64,000 bases of DNA from contig CP099839.1 of assembly GCA_030062745.1 (NCBI GenBank), forward strand, positions 9,732,118-9,796,117. The letters are read 5' to 3'. A model generated the notes under the pieces. It saw only the letters and a list, made by a program, of their open reading frames with translations, did no database searches and had not been told where the DNA came from. The position numbers and the translations under genes are program-made. This document shows positions 13,447-25,340 of the stretch, in pieces. Numbering within the stretch: the first letter of the stretch is position 1; each line of letters begins with the position of its first letter. This stretch comes from Capitulum mitella (taxonomy: Eukaryota > Arthropoda > Thecostraca > Pollicipedomorpha > Pollicipedidae).

Positions 13447-13621
13447 GACCGCAGGACTCTGCCGTCCGAAGCCGGCGTGACCGCGGGACTCTGCCGTCCG
13501 GAGTCGGCGTGACCGCAGGACTCTGCCGTCCGAAGCCGGCGTGATCGCGGGACTCTGCCGTCCGGAGTCGGCGTGACCGCAGGACTCTGCCGCCCGGAGC
13601 CGGCGCGACCGCAGGACTCTG
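13447..13621. repeat. 32-bp GC-rich minisatellite, about 5.5 copies
   Basis: Copies start at 13447, 13479, 13511, 13543, 13575 and 13607, exactly 32 bases apart. Each carries GACTCTGCCG. Copies 1 and 3 (CGAAGCC) alternate with 2 and 4 (CGGAGTC), so the array looks like a 64-bp dimer that was itself duplicated. It opens frames in all phases, but 32 is not a multiple of 3, so it is not a protein repeat. Confidence 0.92.
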
Positions 13622-14103
13622 TGACTCGGCACCCTGAGCCGCCTGTCGGCGCTTCAGACGGCCGCATGTCAGGCGACGGCAAAAAACCGGCCTCACACGG
13701 ATAAATCGAGTCCCAATCGGCTGTTATCTGTCAATTGTTGTGCGGATTTTTGCAGGCGGCGCGGAATATATTTTGCGCTGTCGGCGGGGTGACATCATTG
13801 CTGGGGCTACCGAACACCTGCCTGCCGCCGGTGGGCTGCCTATTTTTGAAGCGGCGCCGGCCCACCTCCGTGGCCGCCTGCATCCATCAGATAGCGCCGG
13901 CCGGCTAAAAACGGTCGGCCAGCGACGCGACCGGCATTGTTCAAACAGCTACTGGCCGTGGTCCGAGCGCGCCAACTGCCCCACTCGTTTGCTGACCAGT
14001 TCGGCCGCGGTTATCAACGACGAAGATGCTTGTACGTGGCGCTGAACAAGACCCCCAACACCTGTACGCGCGTAATCACTGGCGTCCGCACGGGAATCAG
14101 GCG

Positions 14104-14121
14104 TAATTAGAGCCGTAATTA
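14104..14121. promoter_or_regulatory. Paired TAATTA homeodomain-type sites
   Basis: Two TAATTA palindromes (14104-14109 and 14116-14121) lie in a local duplication of the word GTAATTAG, 12 bp apart and on the same helical face. TAATTA is a common homeodomain core. Confidence 0.3.
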
Positions 14122-14332
14122 GGGCTATGAACCATGCAAAACTGATCTGTTTTGGCCGGCACCATGCGTAAAAACCGCCGTGTTTTCCGCATCGAGCAAG
14201 CCACCGACACCGTGGCGCGCATAATTACCAATGATCCTAAATCGTGTTCCAGATGCGAATAAAAAGCGGTCGGGGCCGGCGATGAAGCTGTCGGCGGCGC
14301 CGGCAGACGTTCCCCGGCCGCCTGCGACCTGC

Positions 14333-14362
14333 GGATCGAATCGGATCGGATCGGATCGGATC
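14333..14362. repeat. (GGATC)n pentamer repeat
   Basis: About five imperfect tandem copies of the pentamer GGATC inside the island. Confidence 0.8.
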
Positions 14363-15089
14363 TGCTCCCTGTCGCGGGAGAGGCGAGGACGAGCGGCGTG
14401 AGCGCGATCTTGTCTGCGCGGCGCCGGCCTTACTGTCGCCGCCGAGCTCATCCCAATCCGTTATCGACGCGAAACGACCGCGCTGCGACGGCAGTAAACG
14501 GCCGCCCGGCGCCGGCGGCCGTCCCGCTCCGTTTTACGACGGAGGAGGCCGCCGGTCCGCCGGCGCCGGCGCGGTCGGCGCGGCCCTCCCTGACTGCCAA
14601 ACGCGCGCCCAGCGGCCGCCGGCGCCCCGCCAGAGTTTGTCATCTCTTGCCACGTTTAATTCCACTATCGGCCGTCGGATCGACACGTGCCAGCGTGCGC
14701 GCTGCGCCGCTCCATTGAGCGGGGCGCGTTTTTCGGCGGGGTTTCGCCGGCCGGCCTGCGGGACGCTGGCGCGCGCTAAAAACGGTCCGCCGCCGCGCCT
14801 CCGCCGGCCGCCGGCCGTGCAGGCGCTGACAGCGGCCGCCCACCACACAGCCCTGCAACATTTTTGGGGCTCCGTTAAGGAATAAGAGCTGCACGCAGGT
14901 CGCATTCTTCGGCAGCCGGTGAAGCCCGACAGTCGACGGGCGGCTGCGGGGCTTCGGGTACGGCTTAGCAGGCGCGCCGCACCTACTTGGATGCATCGGC
15001 TCGCGTGGGGCACGTGACGTGATGTTCGGCCATAATGTGACCCAGGCTACCACTCCTCCACGCGCCGGCTTCCATGTCGGCGCCCCATA

Positions 15090-15102
15090 AGGGCAAAGGT
15101 CA
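15090..15102 (+). promoter_or_regulatory. DR1 nuclear-receptor element
   Basis: AGGGCAAAGGTCA is two hexamer half-sites in direct repeat with one base between. It matches the HNF4/RXR/COUP-TF DR1 consensus. A chance match is possible in a 64 kb window, but the match is exact. Confidence 0.4.
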
Positions 15103-17530
15103 CACCAATCATGCTCCTCGAAATTAATAGCCCATAGACCTCTGCAGAGAACAAGAGGAGCGCAGGCCAAGCCGACGCCAATAACCTTGTGCCCCGGCAC
15201 CTTCACTTTGACCCAATTCAGAGGCGGTGCACGCCAGAAAGCCGCACGCCGAGCCGCACGGGATTGATTTGCAAAGCTCCCGGCCTGAGCGGCATGTCCT
15301 TCGAGTGTAAGCGCAGCCTGAGCCGCAGCCGAGGCCCGCGCACGTGACCCGGCCAGGTCCGGAACGCGCCGGCGAGGTCGGGCCACCCCCTATGCACGCC
15401 GCGAACAATTCCACGGGCCATCGCGCCTGTGGCCATTGTCTCCGCGTAATAGACCATTTAATGAAAGACCGATAGGCGCTGATAAATTCTGGGTGTAACA
15501 CTACTGAGTGGACACGCTGGGTAACAATCAATCGGCCGATGGTATCGGCGCCCCCCCGCGCCGGCCGCGTGATGCAGCCGGCCGGCCACCATTCTCCGTC
15601 GGCGGCGGCCGCGCCGGTGACGGATCGGCGCCGCGGCCCGGTCGCCCCCGGAGGCCGCCGGCGCGTCCTCGACTGCCGGACACCCACACGGTGCCGGCGA
15701 CAAAGGAAGATTAACGGCGCGGCCCGGCCCGCTCGGGGAAATGCCGGCCGGCAGGCGCCGCCGGAGCAGGCCGTCTCGCGCCGGCCGGCGGCGCGTGGCG
15801 TGCGGCCGCCGCATCGCCGCCGAACGCTCCTTCGGCGGTATTAACGGCGTGCTCGGCGCGGTTTACGGCCGCTCATGAGCGCGGCCGACGCCGTCCGCCG
15901 AGAATGGGCCGCTGCGGCCGCACGGCAGCGGCGGCGGCGGCGTCCGGCACGCCGCCGACCCTGTGTACACTGCAGCGGGAGCCAACTGCGCTGCCGGCGC
16001 GCGGACCGCCTCGCGCCGGTGAAAGCGGCCGGGCGCATGCTGCTCGTGCTGCCCTCTATACCGGGCCGGCCGCCCGGCCCTGTCCGGCCGGCCCGTGGCC
16101 GATGGTATCAGCCGAGCGGCGGCCGCCACCGCTGCTGCCGTTGCCCGGGCTGGCGGCTCGGTCCGGCTGTGCCGCCGCGCTCGGTCGGCGGCCGGCCGGC
16201 CGGCTCGTGGCTCGCGCCGCGCCGGAACCGTGGAGGCTGTGTCGCCCCGCAATCCCGGGCCGGTCCGCCCTGTCTTGAGACCGGCCGGCGGCGGCAGCCC
16301 CCTCCCCCACCGTCCGACAGCGGCCGACAGCGTAGGATGGAGATCATGTTGTGATACCGCGCCGGGAAGGACACGAACGAACGTGGGTGGAAGTCGGCTT
16401 GATTGCGGCCTGTTACGGCCTCGGACAGGCACGATACGGGGCCAATTTCGCCATTTTTGAGCCGCTTAAAGGCATGCCGGGCCGATCACGACGTGGCAAC
16501 CATTCGAATGCCCGGATTTTTAACTGCCCTGTTCAGACGTTTTGCGTCGTTCGGTGGCACCGATCATAGCCGCATCCAAGGAGAGGGGGCCTTGCGCCTT
16601 GGCCTCTACCTCGGCTGTTGGTCAAATGATAAAAGTAGATTTCTGGGAAGACTGTATTATGTAAATAAGATACGGATGCCATTTTCATCAGTCGTTCTGC
16701 ATGCAAGGAACTTCCTACAGTTCCTGGACTTCCTACTTCTACTTCCTACAGTAGCTGGACATCAGTATTTGTTTATCAAGTAAGCCACCTAAGTATTTTC
16801 TGCCCCTCTCCCCAACCTCCTCAGGACCGCCCTCAGTGCGACCGTGGCACCATGAATATTCCGCATTGCTGCAGAATCTGATAGAAAAGGATCGTTTTGA
16901 ATATTTACCAAGCAAAGAGGCTCTGTGGGTGGACACCAGAACGATGTATTTCTGCATTGTAATGCATTGCATGGTGCATTGCACACCTTAAAGCATACAA
17001 GGCAAACGCAACAAAAGTGCTAGAAAGTCGAAGTCGCGAAAGTCAAGTCGAAACAATGTGAATCGCTTTTATTCCCGCAAAACCAGAAGCAGATAATACT
17101 AACTTCGTGACTGACAGCAAACAAAACTTCCTGCCGGCAGTTCTAAAGCCAACTTTGCTCCTCCGCTACAGGTTTTCGAAATTCTTCGCAGACATCCTGC
17201 AGCATGCATCCGGTGAGATAGTCTGCTGTGTGTATCGGTGGTACTGTCAACTTTGTCTCGAAGACATCTAGAACAGTTATTCCTCGGGAGTCACTTCTGA
17301 TGCAGTTGTATTGTGAGTCTCCGAACTTATACAACAGTACTCATTTCGGGTTGAGCTTACTGTGCGGTTGTCAGGGTTTTCTCGGGACTACGTTACAGCT
17401 GACAGAATTGCTACGGTGATTGCTCACGAGAACCTCCAAATTATGGAAATTATGTGTGCTGAGACCTCCAGCTGTGGACTGAAAGCACATAGATGACTGT
17501 CGTAAACCATGTATTTGATGGTCCAACCCG

Positions 17531-18184
17531 GAAGTTTTGGCATGTACGCATATAAAAGGCACATGTCATGTTTCACATGTCTGACACCTTGCAGGGTATC
17601 ACCAGAACCGCGGCGTACCTCCAGTTACCGCATGAGCCGGCAGTATCATATCCGGCCAGCCAGCGCACACGCAGCGCTGGTGACCCTCCCATCGGACTCG
17701 CAGCCGCCGGACTGACATGGCGCTCTGATTGCATTCCTCAAGTCGGCCGAGCCGCCACCGGTGCATTCTGACGAGCTCAGCGTGTCCAATCCTCTTAACT
17801 GATTGGATAATCCGGCATATTTGATGTCAGAACAATCGAGTCCGTGTATTTTTGCGTGGAAGTCCGTTTCGTCGACTATCGCCTCGCCGAATGCCGGCGA
17901 TGCTAAGCCGACCGCCTTGTCTCGGCGAAATTGCCTACCAGATTTTTCTCTGTCCGCGTGAGAACGACCCGCTGTCAGCGCCGGATATTTGCAGGCCGAG
18001 CGGGGCGCGTTGGCGCCTGGACGATAATGCTTACGCGAATGAGCCTTTTGTCGTGTGGCTCGCCGAGTTTGCTAATGCTGTTACGTCCGCTCGGGTCTCG
18101 TCCAGTTGCGTCCGCCGTAAAAGCACCTTGCAAGGTGTCAAGTGCATTGGCCTTTTATGAGTATGGGCACGTGCTAAAACCCCT
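17531..18184. mobile_element. Putative 650-bp element with imperfect 50-60 bp terminal inverted repeats
   Basis: The left end (17531-17597) reads GTTTTGGCATGTACGCAT, ATAAAAGGC, then TGACACCTTGCAGGGT. The reverse complement of the right end (18124-18184) reads GTTTTAGCACGTGCCCAT, ATAAAAGGCC, then TGACACCTTGCAAGGT. The blocks occur in the same order, with small indels between them. The interior has no transposase. This fits a decayed non-autonomous DNA transposon. Alternatively the ends are divergent copies of one short sequence inserted in opposite directions. Confidence 0.5.
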
Positions 18185-18793
18185 TGTGTAAAGCAGTGAG
18201 CATTCACTGACATCTCGGGATTACTTTACAGCTACTAAGGGCTTCTCGTTCAACAGAACTGTTAACACCTTGTCACAAGGACAGGCTTATGTTCATCAAA
18301 GCATGAAGTGGAGGGGATTATGATGGTAAAAGTGAGTAAAAGTGATCCCAGGTAGCAAAAAAGGCGCTCTTTATGATGGATTCTTTTCTTACAAAGCTTT
18401 TAAAGAATGCCTGATACTTTTTTCCAATAAACACCAACTTCCAGCGAATGCTCTTGTGATCTTGACAAGCAACATTTGTAAAAGTTTATGGTAAAAACCA
18501 CCTGTGGCATAAAATGGGTAATTTGAAACGGCTTTGTAGTCCTGGCGATGGTAATAAATTGATCACATTTATAAAACGTCAGATCGAAACCGGTTTTGCC
18601 AAACATTTTTTCATCTTACAACGTACATTACAATTTTCGAGGTGTCCCATCACTGTGACGTACACGGCATCTGGTCTTTCTCTTCCCCAGAAATTGGCAT
18701 ATGGCTTACAGATACCTTGCCCGTAACACCAGTGGATCTATGGACAGCGTTCGGTGAAACCTGTCCATCGTTGTTTTGCCCATGCCTGTTTCG

Positions 18794-18820
18794 TTGTTTG
18801 TTTGTTTGTTTGTTTGTTTT
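18794..18820. repeat. (TTTG)n microsatellite
   Basis: About six tandem copies of the tetranucleotide TTTG. Confidence 0.9.
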
Positions 18821-20195
18821 TGACAAGTGTCCAGAAGGCTCTCCAAGTCTGAAATAATTTTGGGTCCACCAGGCTCTTTTTCGCACAGCGACCTCTTCTC
18901 GAAACTATGAATCGTCGCCTGCAGTGCGCCTTCACTCTTCATGGTGCCATGTTCAAGGGCTGCTCACCTCTCCCCGTGTTCGCGGCGGCGGGCCGCGGTC
19001 CTGTGACCGGCTCCTCTCGCTCGCCACGCACAGCCGAGCTCCAATTAACGCAGCGCGCCCAAACAATAACGAGAGGGTTTGATGTTTTTAACTAATTGGC
19101 CGGGAGCGCACAAAGGGTCCGGCCCATGATCGCGCTGACCCGGGTCACGCCGATCGCAGCGGCGCCGCAATTAAAGAGGCCCGAGTTACGGGACTCCCGG
19201 CACCTCCGGAGCCCGTACCTCATCCGTCCGAGCCTAATAAAGAGATTCTGATTGGGGCCCGATTGAAAATGATGCATACCTTCCCACGGTGGGCCGCTGC
19301 CGAGCGGGCGCCATGCGTATGGCCGGGCCGTCGGGGACGGAGGCCAGGGAGAAGACACGCGCGCCGGTCGGCAAAGCTGCCGATATCGACGGGCGCATCT
19401 TGGCACGCCAAAGCAGGATCGTGCAAGTGCAAACGCTCATCCTTCAGATGCTTCCAAGGCGTGATTGTGTCTGAAATCCCCAGCAAAGGTAAAGGGGCGA
19501 TGCCGCCTGAAACGGACACTAAATTGTACGCAACTGTTAGTGGAAAATGGGCAGACAGACCACCAAAAAAGCTGTTTTCGCTCGTTTTTAAATTTTCGGC
19601 GGCAGAGTGTGTTTACACCCGCCAACCGCAGCAGGCAGGATGTGATCGCGTGCTTTTAAAACCATCACCATGCTCTTTGCTCTCTAGGTATCAAACAAAA
19701 TCTTGTTTCCCCTCAACAGGACATTGCAAACCCAGCTTTTTAAACCGCACAATTCCTGCGGAAAGGAGAACGTTTCATTGTCTGTGGTCGCTTGATGTAG
19801 GAAAACAAAGAGATTACAGGGAGCAAACTTACATCACTAACAGATTTTAAGCAAAAGAAAACGGAAAGTTAGCATACAATGCTTAGGTACTTCAGAATTG
19901 CAACAATGTATCACGCAGCGAACACATACAATTTTTAGTCACTCAAGCCAAGCAAAAATGAAAAATGAATACACAGATAACGTAACTTGTGAAATTAATC
20001 TCCCGTAACCAATTTATATTATCATTTAGTTACCTGAAAAGATCAGTTAACAACAATGCTTATTTATATTAATTCATTTGACAAACTTTGGACAATCGTC
20101 GTAAAAGGACGAGTCTAATAGGTCCTGTGTCATACTGCAAATGCGTCAAATGCTTATCTCATAAGGGACAACAGTATATGAATGACACTTGGTTT

Positions 20196-20366
20196 CGCGG
20201 GCAACAATGGCAAAATGCCCTCCGATGACGTCGCTGCTTCTAGATGAGATGACCAAGAAGATCAGTGCTGGCCCGACGCGAAGCTAAGGGTAACAGTGCT
20301 CTTCGAGATCATCTCAAAGGGAAACGATGACGTCATCAAGGGCAACATTTTGCTACTGTTGCGCAG
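20196..20366. mobile_element. Foldback (hairpin) element of about 170 bp with CRE-like cores in both arms
   Basis: The left arm reads GCAACAATGGCAAAATG, CCCT and GATGACGTC. The reverse complement of the right arm reads GCAACAGTAGCAAAATG, TTGCCCT and GATGACGTCAT, and pairing continues weakly inward through AGATGA, GAAGA and ACCC blocks. Almost the whole segment folds on itself, with a short loop near 20280. It looks like a small MITE or other foldback element. Each arm contains TGACGTC, and the right arm has the full palindrome at 20327-20336. No target-site duplication was confirmed. Confidence 0.6.
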
Positions 20367-20475
20367 AAAACATGATCATTCATTTTGTTACACTGATTTT
20401 GTTGCCGATACCTTTTTGCAGACAGTGATACAGCTTGAAATGAACGATGCGAACAAAGAGTGACATATATAAATA

Positions 20476-20513
20476 AATATATATATGTATATATATGTAT
20501 GTATGTATGTATG
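20476..20513. repeat. (TA)n / (TATG)n compound microsatellite
   Basis: A TA run passes into TATG tetranucleotides. Confidence 0.9.
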
Positions 20514-20700
20514 CATTTTGTCGCATGAACAGTGAACAACAGTCGAACATTGTGACACATTTCAGGCGTCTTTTAATGGTAGTGCACTGTTTGTACAAGC
20601 TGTGTACGAGATGCCGACCTAACTCGTAAAACGTTCAAGACTTACCAATGCCAGTGACGTAACCTAAAGGAGGCTAACTTTCTTGATTTCAGTTTAGGTC

Positions 20701-20826
20701 TCGTGCATTGCCATGGCAGCAGGCCATAGCCACCTTCAAACATCTCCAAATTTTCATTTATGTGTCGTGCATTGCCATGGCAGGGGCCACAGTCACTTTT
20801 CAACAATTTCAGATTTGACAAGTGAA
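20701..20826. repeat. Two-copy 63-bp tandem duplication
   Basis: TCGTGCATTGCCATGGCAG begins at 20701 and again at 20764. The following CA-rich and TTTCA-rich segments are also similar. It is degenerate toward the 3' side. Confidence 0.75.
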
Positions 20827-23800
20827 GAGCAGTAAATACTGCGTGATCAGAGCGGGCGACAGCATAATGCTGACCAGTCTTTTAACGGCGACCCGCCAAA
20901 ACAGTGCCATATGAATACAACAATGTCGTTTGAATACAGATGCAGGAACGTCGGGCAGCACTTCCTTGGTGTGCGCAATTTCGCGATCTGTTTAAAGTTA
21001 ACGTCGTCACCATCATCACTACGTTTAGTAATCCGCTGCAACATGCTCGATGCAGATGGTCGGCATGCGGCCAGGGCACTGTTGAGATGCTGCTTGCGTC
21101 AACGGACGGATTGCGTCAGGCTTGGCAGCTCGGTTCTCTGAACCAGCCGCCGCACTTTCACGCCATTGCCGACCGCAGACCATATGCGGCTCTACGGATA
21201 TCGACACGTTCTGTGACGCAGCCGAGGAAGTGACCTGCCATATATGAGCGGAAAATGGTGCATCGATTTAATTTTTGGCATACTAGGCACGAGCTCTCTT
21301 TTGTTTACGCTCAAAGCAGAATGCTTTGTAAAAAGTATTTGCAATAGCATGCAGATGTGTTCAATTTGAACGGCTCTTCTTAAATCGTAAACGTTTTTTA
21401 ACAACTGTTCATCTGATAAGTTCGTTATGACATTTTTACTCAGTTGTTTTTGATCAAGTTGTTTTGGAGTATACTCAACTTTATGGGTTTGATGTTACAA
21501 AAAGCCGCCCAAATATTTCGACAGCCACGCACCATAAACATTTACCCATTATTCACGTAAACTCTGTAACAACCTAATCAACGGTTTGTATGTTGTGGTA
21601 GCAGCAACGCATATTATCCCCTTGGCTGTCGAGGAGCTCAGTGAACTCGTATTGAACTCTATTAACTCGTATAACTACCTAGCTCAATGAACCCGTAGTT
21701 GTAACTTCGCGCTGTTTTAGAGTGCATCGGTTTCTCAAATGCGATACTTCTCAGCTTGATGGCAATTAGACTCCATTTCTTTTCGTAAAGTTTCCAGACA
21801 ATTGTCGTGCTTTTTCAAATATTTTGTCAGAACATGTGATATATGGAAGCACACTTAAAAGGTAGCAAAATATAGACAAGAGGAAAACTAAATTGAATGA
21901 TAAAATTGTCGTGGAGACCATTTCTTGCATGCTTATTACCGTAAACATTTGTAATCGAGCGATCCAAGAAACTTTGCAAGAGCCTTTTTCTTGGATCGGT
22001 TTGTTGTATCTCTTAATCTGCATGGCATCCTATCTTCTCGATTTCGTTTCAGTCATAAGTAATGAAATCGATTTTTGGAAATGAATATTTTAAGTTAGAC
22101 CCTAGTTAACCCCAAAAGGTCGGTGGAATATTGCGCTCCTGAGTTTACGACAGTATTAGAATTCAAAGCGTACACGACGCATGTAGGCACATCTTAATAC
22201 ATTTGTATTTAACTCTTCCAAGCAACCGTGGCCAACACAAAAGATAATGGTGCTCATTGTTAACAGATGATGAAAATATATGATGCTTCCTTCTTTTTCA
22301 AACGGGTTTCAACTGCTTTTTTAAGCTTCTTAAGCTTTGCCACTGTCTATTAGTCCTGAAAGCTATCGACGTTTTTCGTGATATTTCAACATCGTCAAGG
22401 AAGTTTGAATCCTCTAAAACAACAACCATCAAGTTGAAATTTAGCATACCTGAAGCCATTATACCTATAATACATATAAATTCAAGGAAATCAAAAACAT
22501 GCTGCAAATATCTTCTAGGACTCTACCAGGGAAAGAGAATATTCCGATTTCGAGGTTTCACAAAGTCTTAAGCACTCGGTTTCGCCTCGCAAAACTTTTT
22601 GTGAAACGCCTTGATCAGAAGATTCCGTTTTCCTGGTATCGTCCATGATGTACATCGGCGACTGATTAATGGCAAGCAAAGGTTAAGACAGAGTCGTGGA
22701 AGAACACATCTGCATGTATATACACACATTATAAGGAATACCGGCCTCTTATCCAATGTTACAGATTTACACTTTGTCTCACGTCATTCATTTGTTCCCA
22801 AATTCAGTTCAATACATCATAAAGACTAATCGAATCGACATAGTGGCTGAATTATTTCACAATGAAGTGGAGGATGTGGTTCCATTTTTCATATCTTGGA
22901 AGCTGGAACGTTTCCAAACTTGACAATTTCGCTTCATACTTTCTTCAAGTTACTTCATACGGATGACAGCTACATAACGCAGTTTCCTTGTAGTGTTCTG
23001 CGAAGTCTGACTACTCGTCCGACTGCTACAACCATTCGATTCAAGTGAGACCATTTCTAAAGATCATCTAAGGACGGCTACGCTAGAAGTTTGGATGAAT
23101 AACCAGATCCTCCTGATAATAAAGGAGCGATAAGAGATAAAATCCTCCGTGCTCTCCGATGAGCTTGAAACAAAATCCATGAGAAATCACCGGTAGGTTT
23201 CTGTGTACGAGAGTAACAGCTGTAGTAACGTTTTAAAAACTGTTTGGACTACAGTCATTTTGCGCTTAATTTCTTTCTATACGATACCATAAGGCTTAAG
23301 CGGAATTTTCTGTAAAGTTGGCGGGGGTTGCTGCACAGCTTGCCGGATGCCCCACTCGAAAGCATTGCTATCGGATTTGATACAATGCTGCTCTTTGGAT
23401 GACAAACACCCATGTCGCTCTGATAATAACAGGACGCGAAACAGCCTGACCTCATCCAAAGAGCGTTAGATGTATCTTCTTGACCTTTGTGTAGAAAAGA
23501 GCAATGGAATATGTTGTGGGTTCTGCGGATGTCATTAGTAACCACATTGCAAACATGTATGCACCAGTCGACCGAGGAAGGTGTAGGTCAAAAAGCGTTC
23601 CAAAGTGTCTTTGTTGGCAGACGCCATGTTCAGGTATTTCTTTTCCTCAAGTTGAAACGTCATGACAACAAAAACAATGTCACGGTTATTTTCCGCATAC
23701 GCCCTTGACAAAAGTTCTTTGAAACAAAATGTTTTTTTTGACAATTATTAGAAACCTTTCAAGATACCTGTAAAACGACGAATCAGTCAGCGAAATACTA

Positions 23801-24715
23801 ATGTGATTGCTATGTAGCTAAATTAATACTAGCAGCATGCATGGGAACGTTCGCAGAACGCTGAAGCAGTCTTTCCTCAAAAGGCAGATTGTTATGCACA
23901 TGTTCGCAGTGACCAATGGCAAGGTTTTGCGCGGTACAGGTGATAAGCAGAGAAACAACAGGAGTAACCTGTCATGCAAAACATCAGTTGTTTCTGCACG
24001 TTTTTGATAAGTTTAAGACATGTTTCGGCCGGCAAGTTACTACATCAGTGGATCTACAACCGAATGGTTAAGTGTTTCTTTGTGTTGGGAGTCCGAAACA
24101 TTCAAAGCGAACCCCGGCGTACGCTTAGTCTTAAGGTCGATCGTGCACCCGCAAAGGCTTTCGCTGTATGTACTCCTTGTTGAGGGGGCTCTAACTCAAG
24201 GCTATTCCTCAGACACCCGTCACCATTATGCAGACTCTAGTTTGTGCGCTGGTGCGGACTTCAATCCTAAAGCGGGCGATTATATTAAGTCACGGAGCTT
24301 TCAGGATTCTGCATAACAATGCTCGCGCGAGCGGGTATAGAGGTCGGGATTATCGCCACGGTATCCGTGTCGCTCCATTTGTAACGGTGGTCAACCGAAG
24401 AACGTTGCATGTAGGTTCCATGGAGAAATGCTGTAGCAAGCCAGGCATGTGACAGGGTGAAAACCGTTTGAAACCAGTGTCAATGCTAGCCATTGGCAGG
24501 AGAGTCAGCGTGCAGTTCTAGTATCGCGCGTTCACATTAGTTTGAAGATGAGGTATGGAATCGTATACAACAGATTACGGTAGTGCTGTTTGTAAGAATG
24601 TTTCCTATAGAGCATACGATTAAAATGCAGATAGCGCAGAAAGCTAATTAGTGTGGCGACCACTAAAAACGTCGCTCTTCGAGCAAACCTACGAAAGAAC
24701 TGTGCTTTCAAAACC

Positions 24716-25340
24716 ACTGGGGCGCTGAGCAAGTGATCGTCCATCGGTTCGGTGGCGCAAACTGCAAGCTCTGCGTACGTGAGAGCCGCGGCCGCAGCGT
24801 TCTTTCTGCGCGACAGACGCGGTCATCATTAATCTCGGCGCTCCTGCACCGGCCATTTTTCTCGCCGGCCGCGACGGCTGACCACCGCCGCGGGCGACGG
24901 CGCGACGCGACCGCATTGTCAAAATTATCAGCCCCCGCGTCAGGCGAGGCCGTAAAACGCTTCATTTTCCCTGTCAATTGGACAATGCCGGCGGTCGTTA
25001 ATACCGGCGGCGGCCGTGCGGCGGCCCGGCCGGTCGAGTTCTCGGAACTCGGACGCGTGATTGGTTGACGTTTCAATCAGTCGGCGCGGCGGCCGGCCGG
25101 CCGGAAAAAATCTCGACTACACGACTTGATCGGCTACCGTGGAGCGGCCCTGGCTTTGTACGGCGCCGGCCCGGGCCCGGCCGGTGATCGGACTAAACTG
25201 ACAGCACTGGATTAGTCACGACAGTGTCTGGGTGGCGCCGCGCCGGGGACGCTCCGAGTTGTACTGCACGAGTCGGCCCGGCAGCGCTGTAATGCCGCAG
25301 TGACCAGGGGCCCAGCGGACGACGTGAAATAAAGGCAAAT
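24716..25340. other. GC/CpG island 5
   Basis: A CpG-rich block with GGCCGGCCGG runs at about 25090-25105. No exon is supported. Confidence 0.4.

Larger units (their letters stand above)
13622..16350. other. GC-island cluster 4, the largest in the left half
   Basis: Nearly continuous CpG-rich DNA with frequent GGCCGGCC and GCCGCC words, interrupted by short AT-rich motifs such as TAATTA, TAAAAACGG and GTTTACGGCC. It contains a GGATC pentamer repeat, a TAATTA pair and a DR1 nuclear-receptor site. Long Arg/Pro/Ala/Gly-rich open frames exist on both strands, as expected from composition; none shows a domain. Confidence 0.4.
16351..24715. other. Long AT-leaning stretch with small repeats
   Basis: No coding gene is supported. 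It holds two inverted-repeat elements (17531-18184 and 20196-20366), TTTG and TATG microsatellites, a 63-bp tandem duplication and a short GC patch at about 18.98-19.4 kb. Frames in that patch show no domain. Confidence 0.45.

Noticed and set aside
13247-13696. Minus-strand frames with a repeating Arg-Gln-Ser-Pro-Ala-Val pattern
   Set aside because: Produced by the 32-bp minisatellite. Because 32 is not divisible by three, the repeat is not a protein repeat.
14534-16432. Several 150-250 codon Arg/Pro/Ala-rich frames on both strands
   Set aside because: Stop codons are rare in very GC-rich DNA. No domain, start context or splice site supports any of them.
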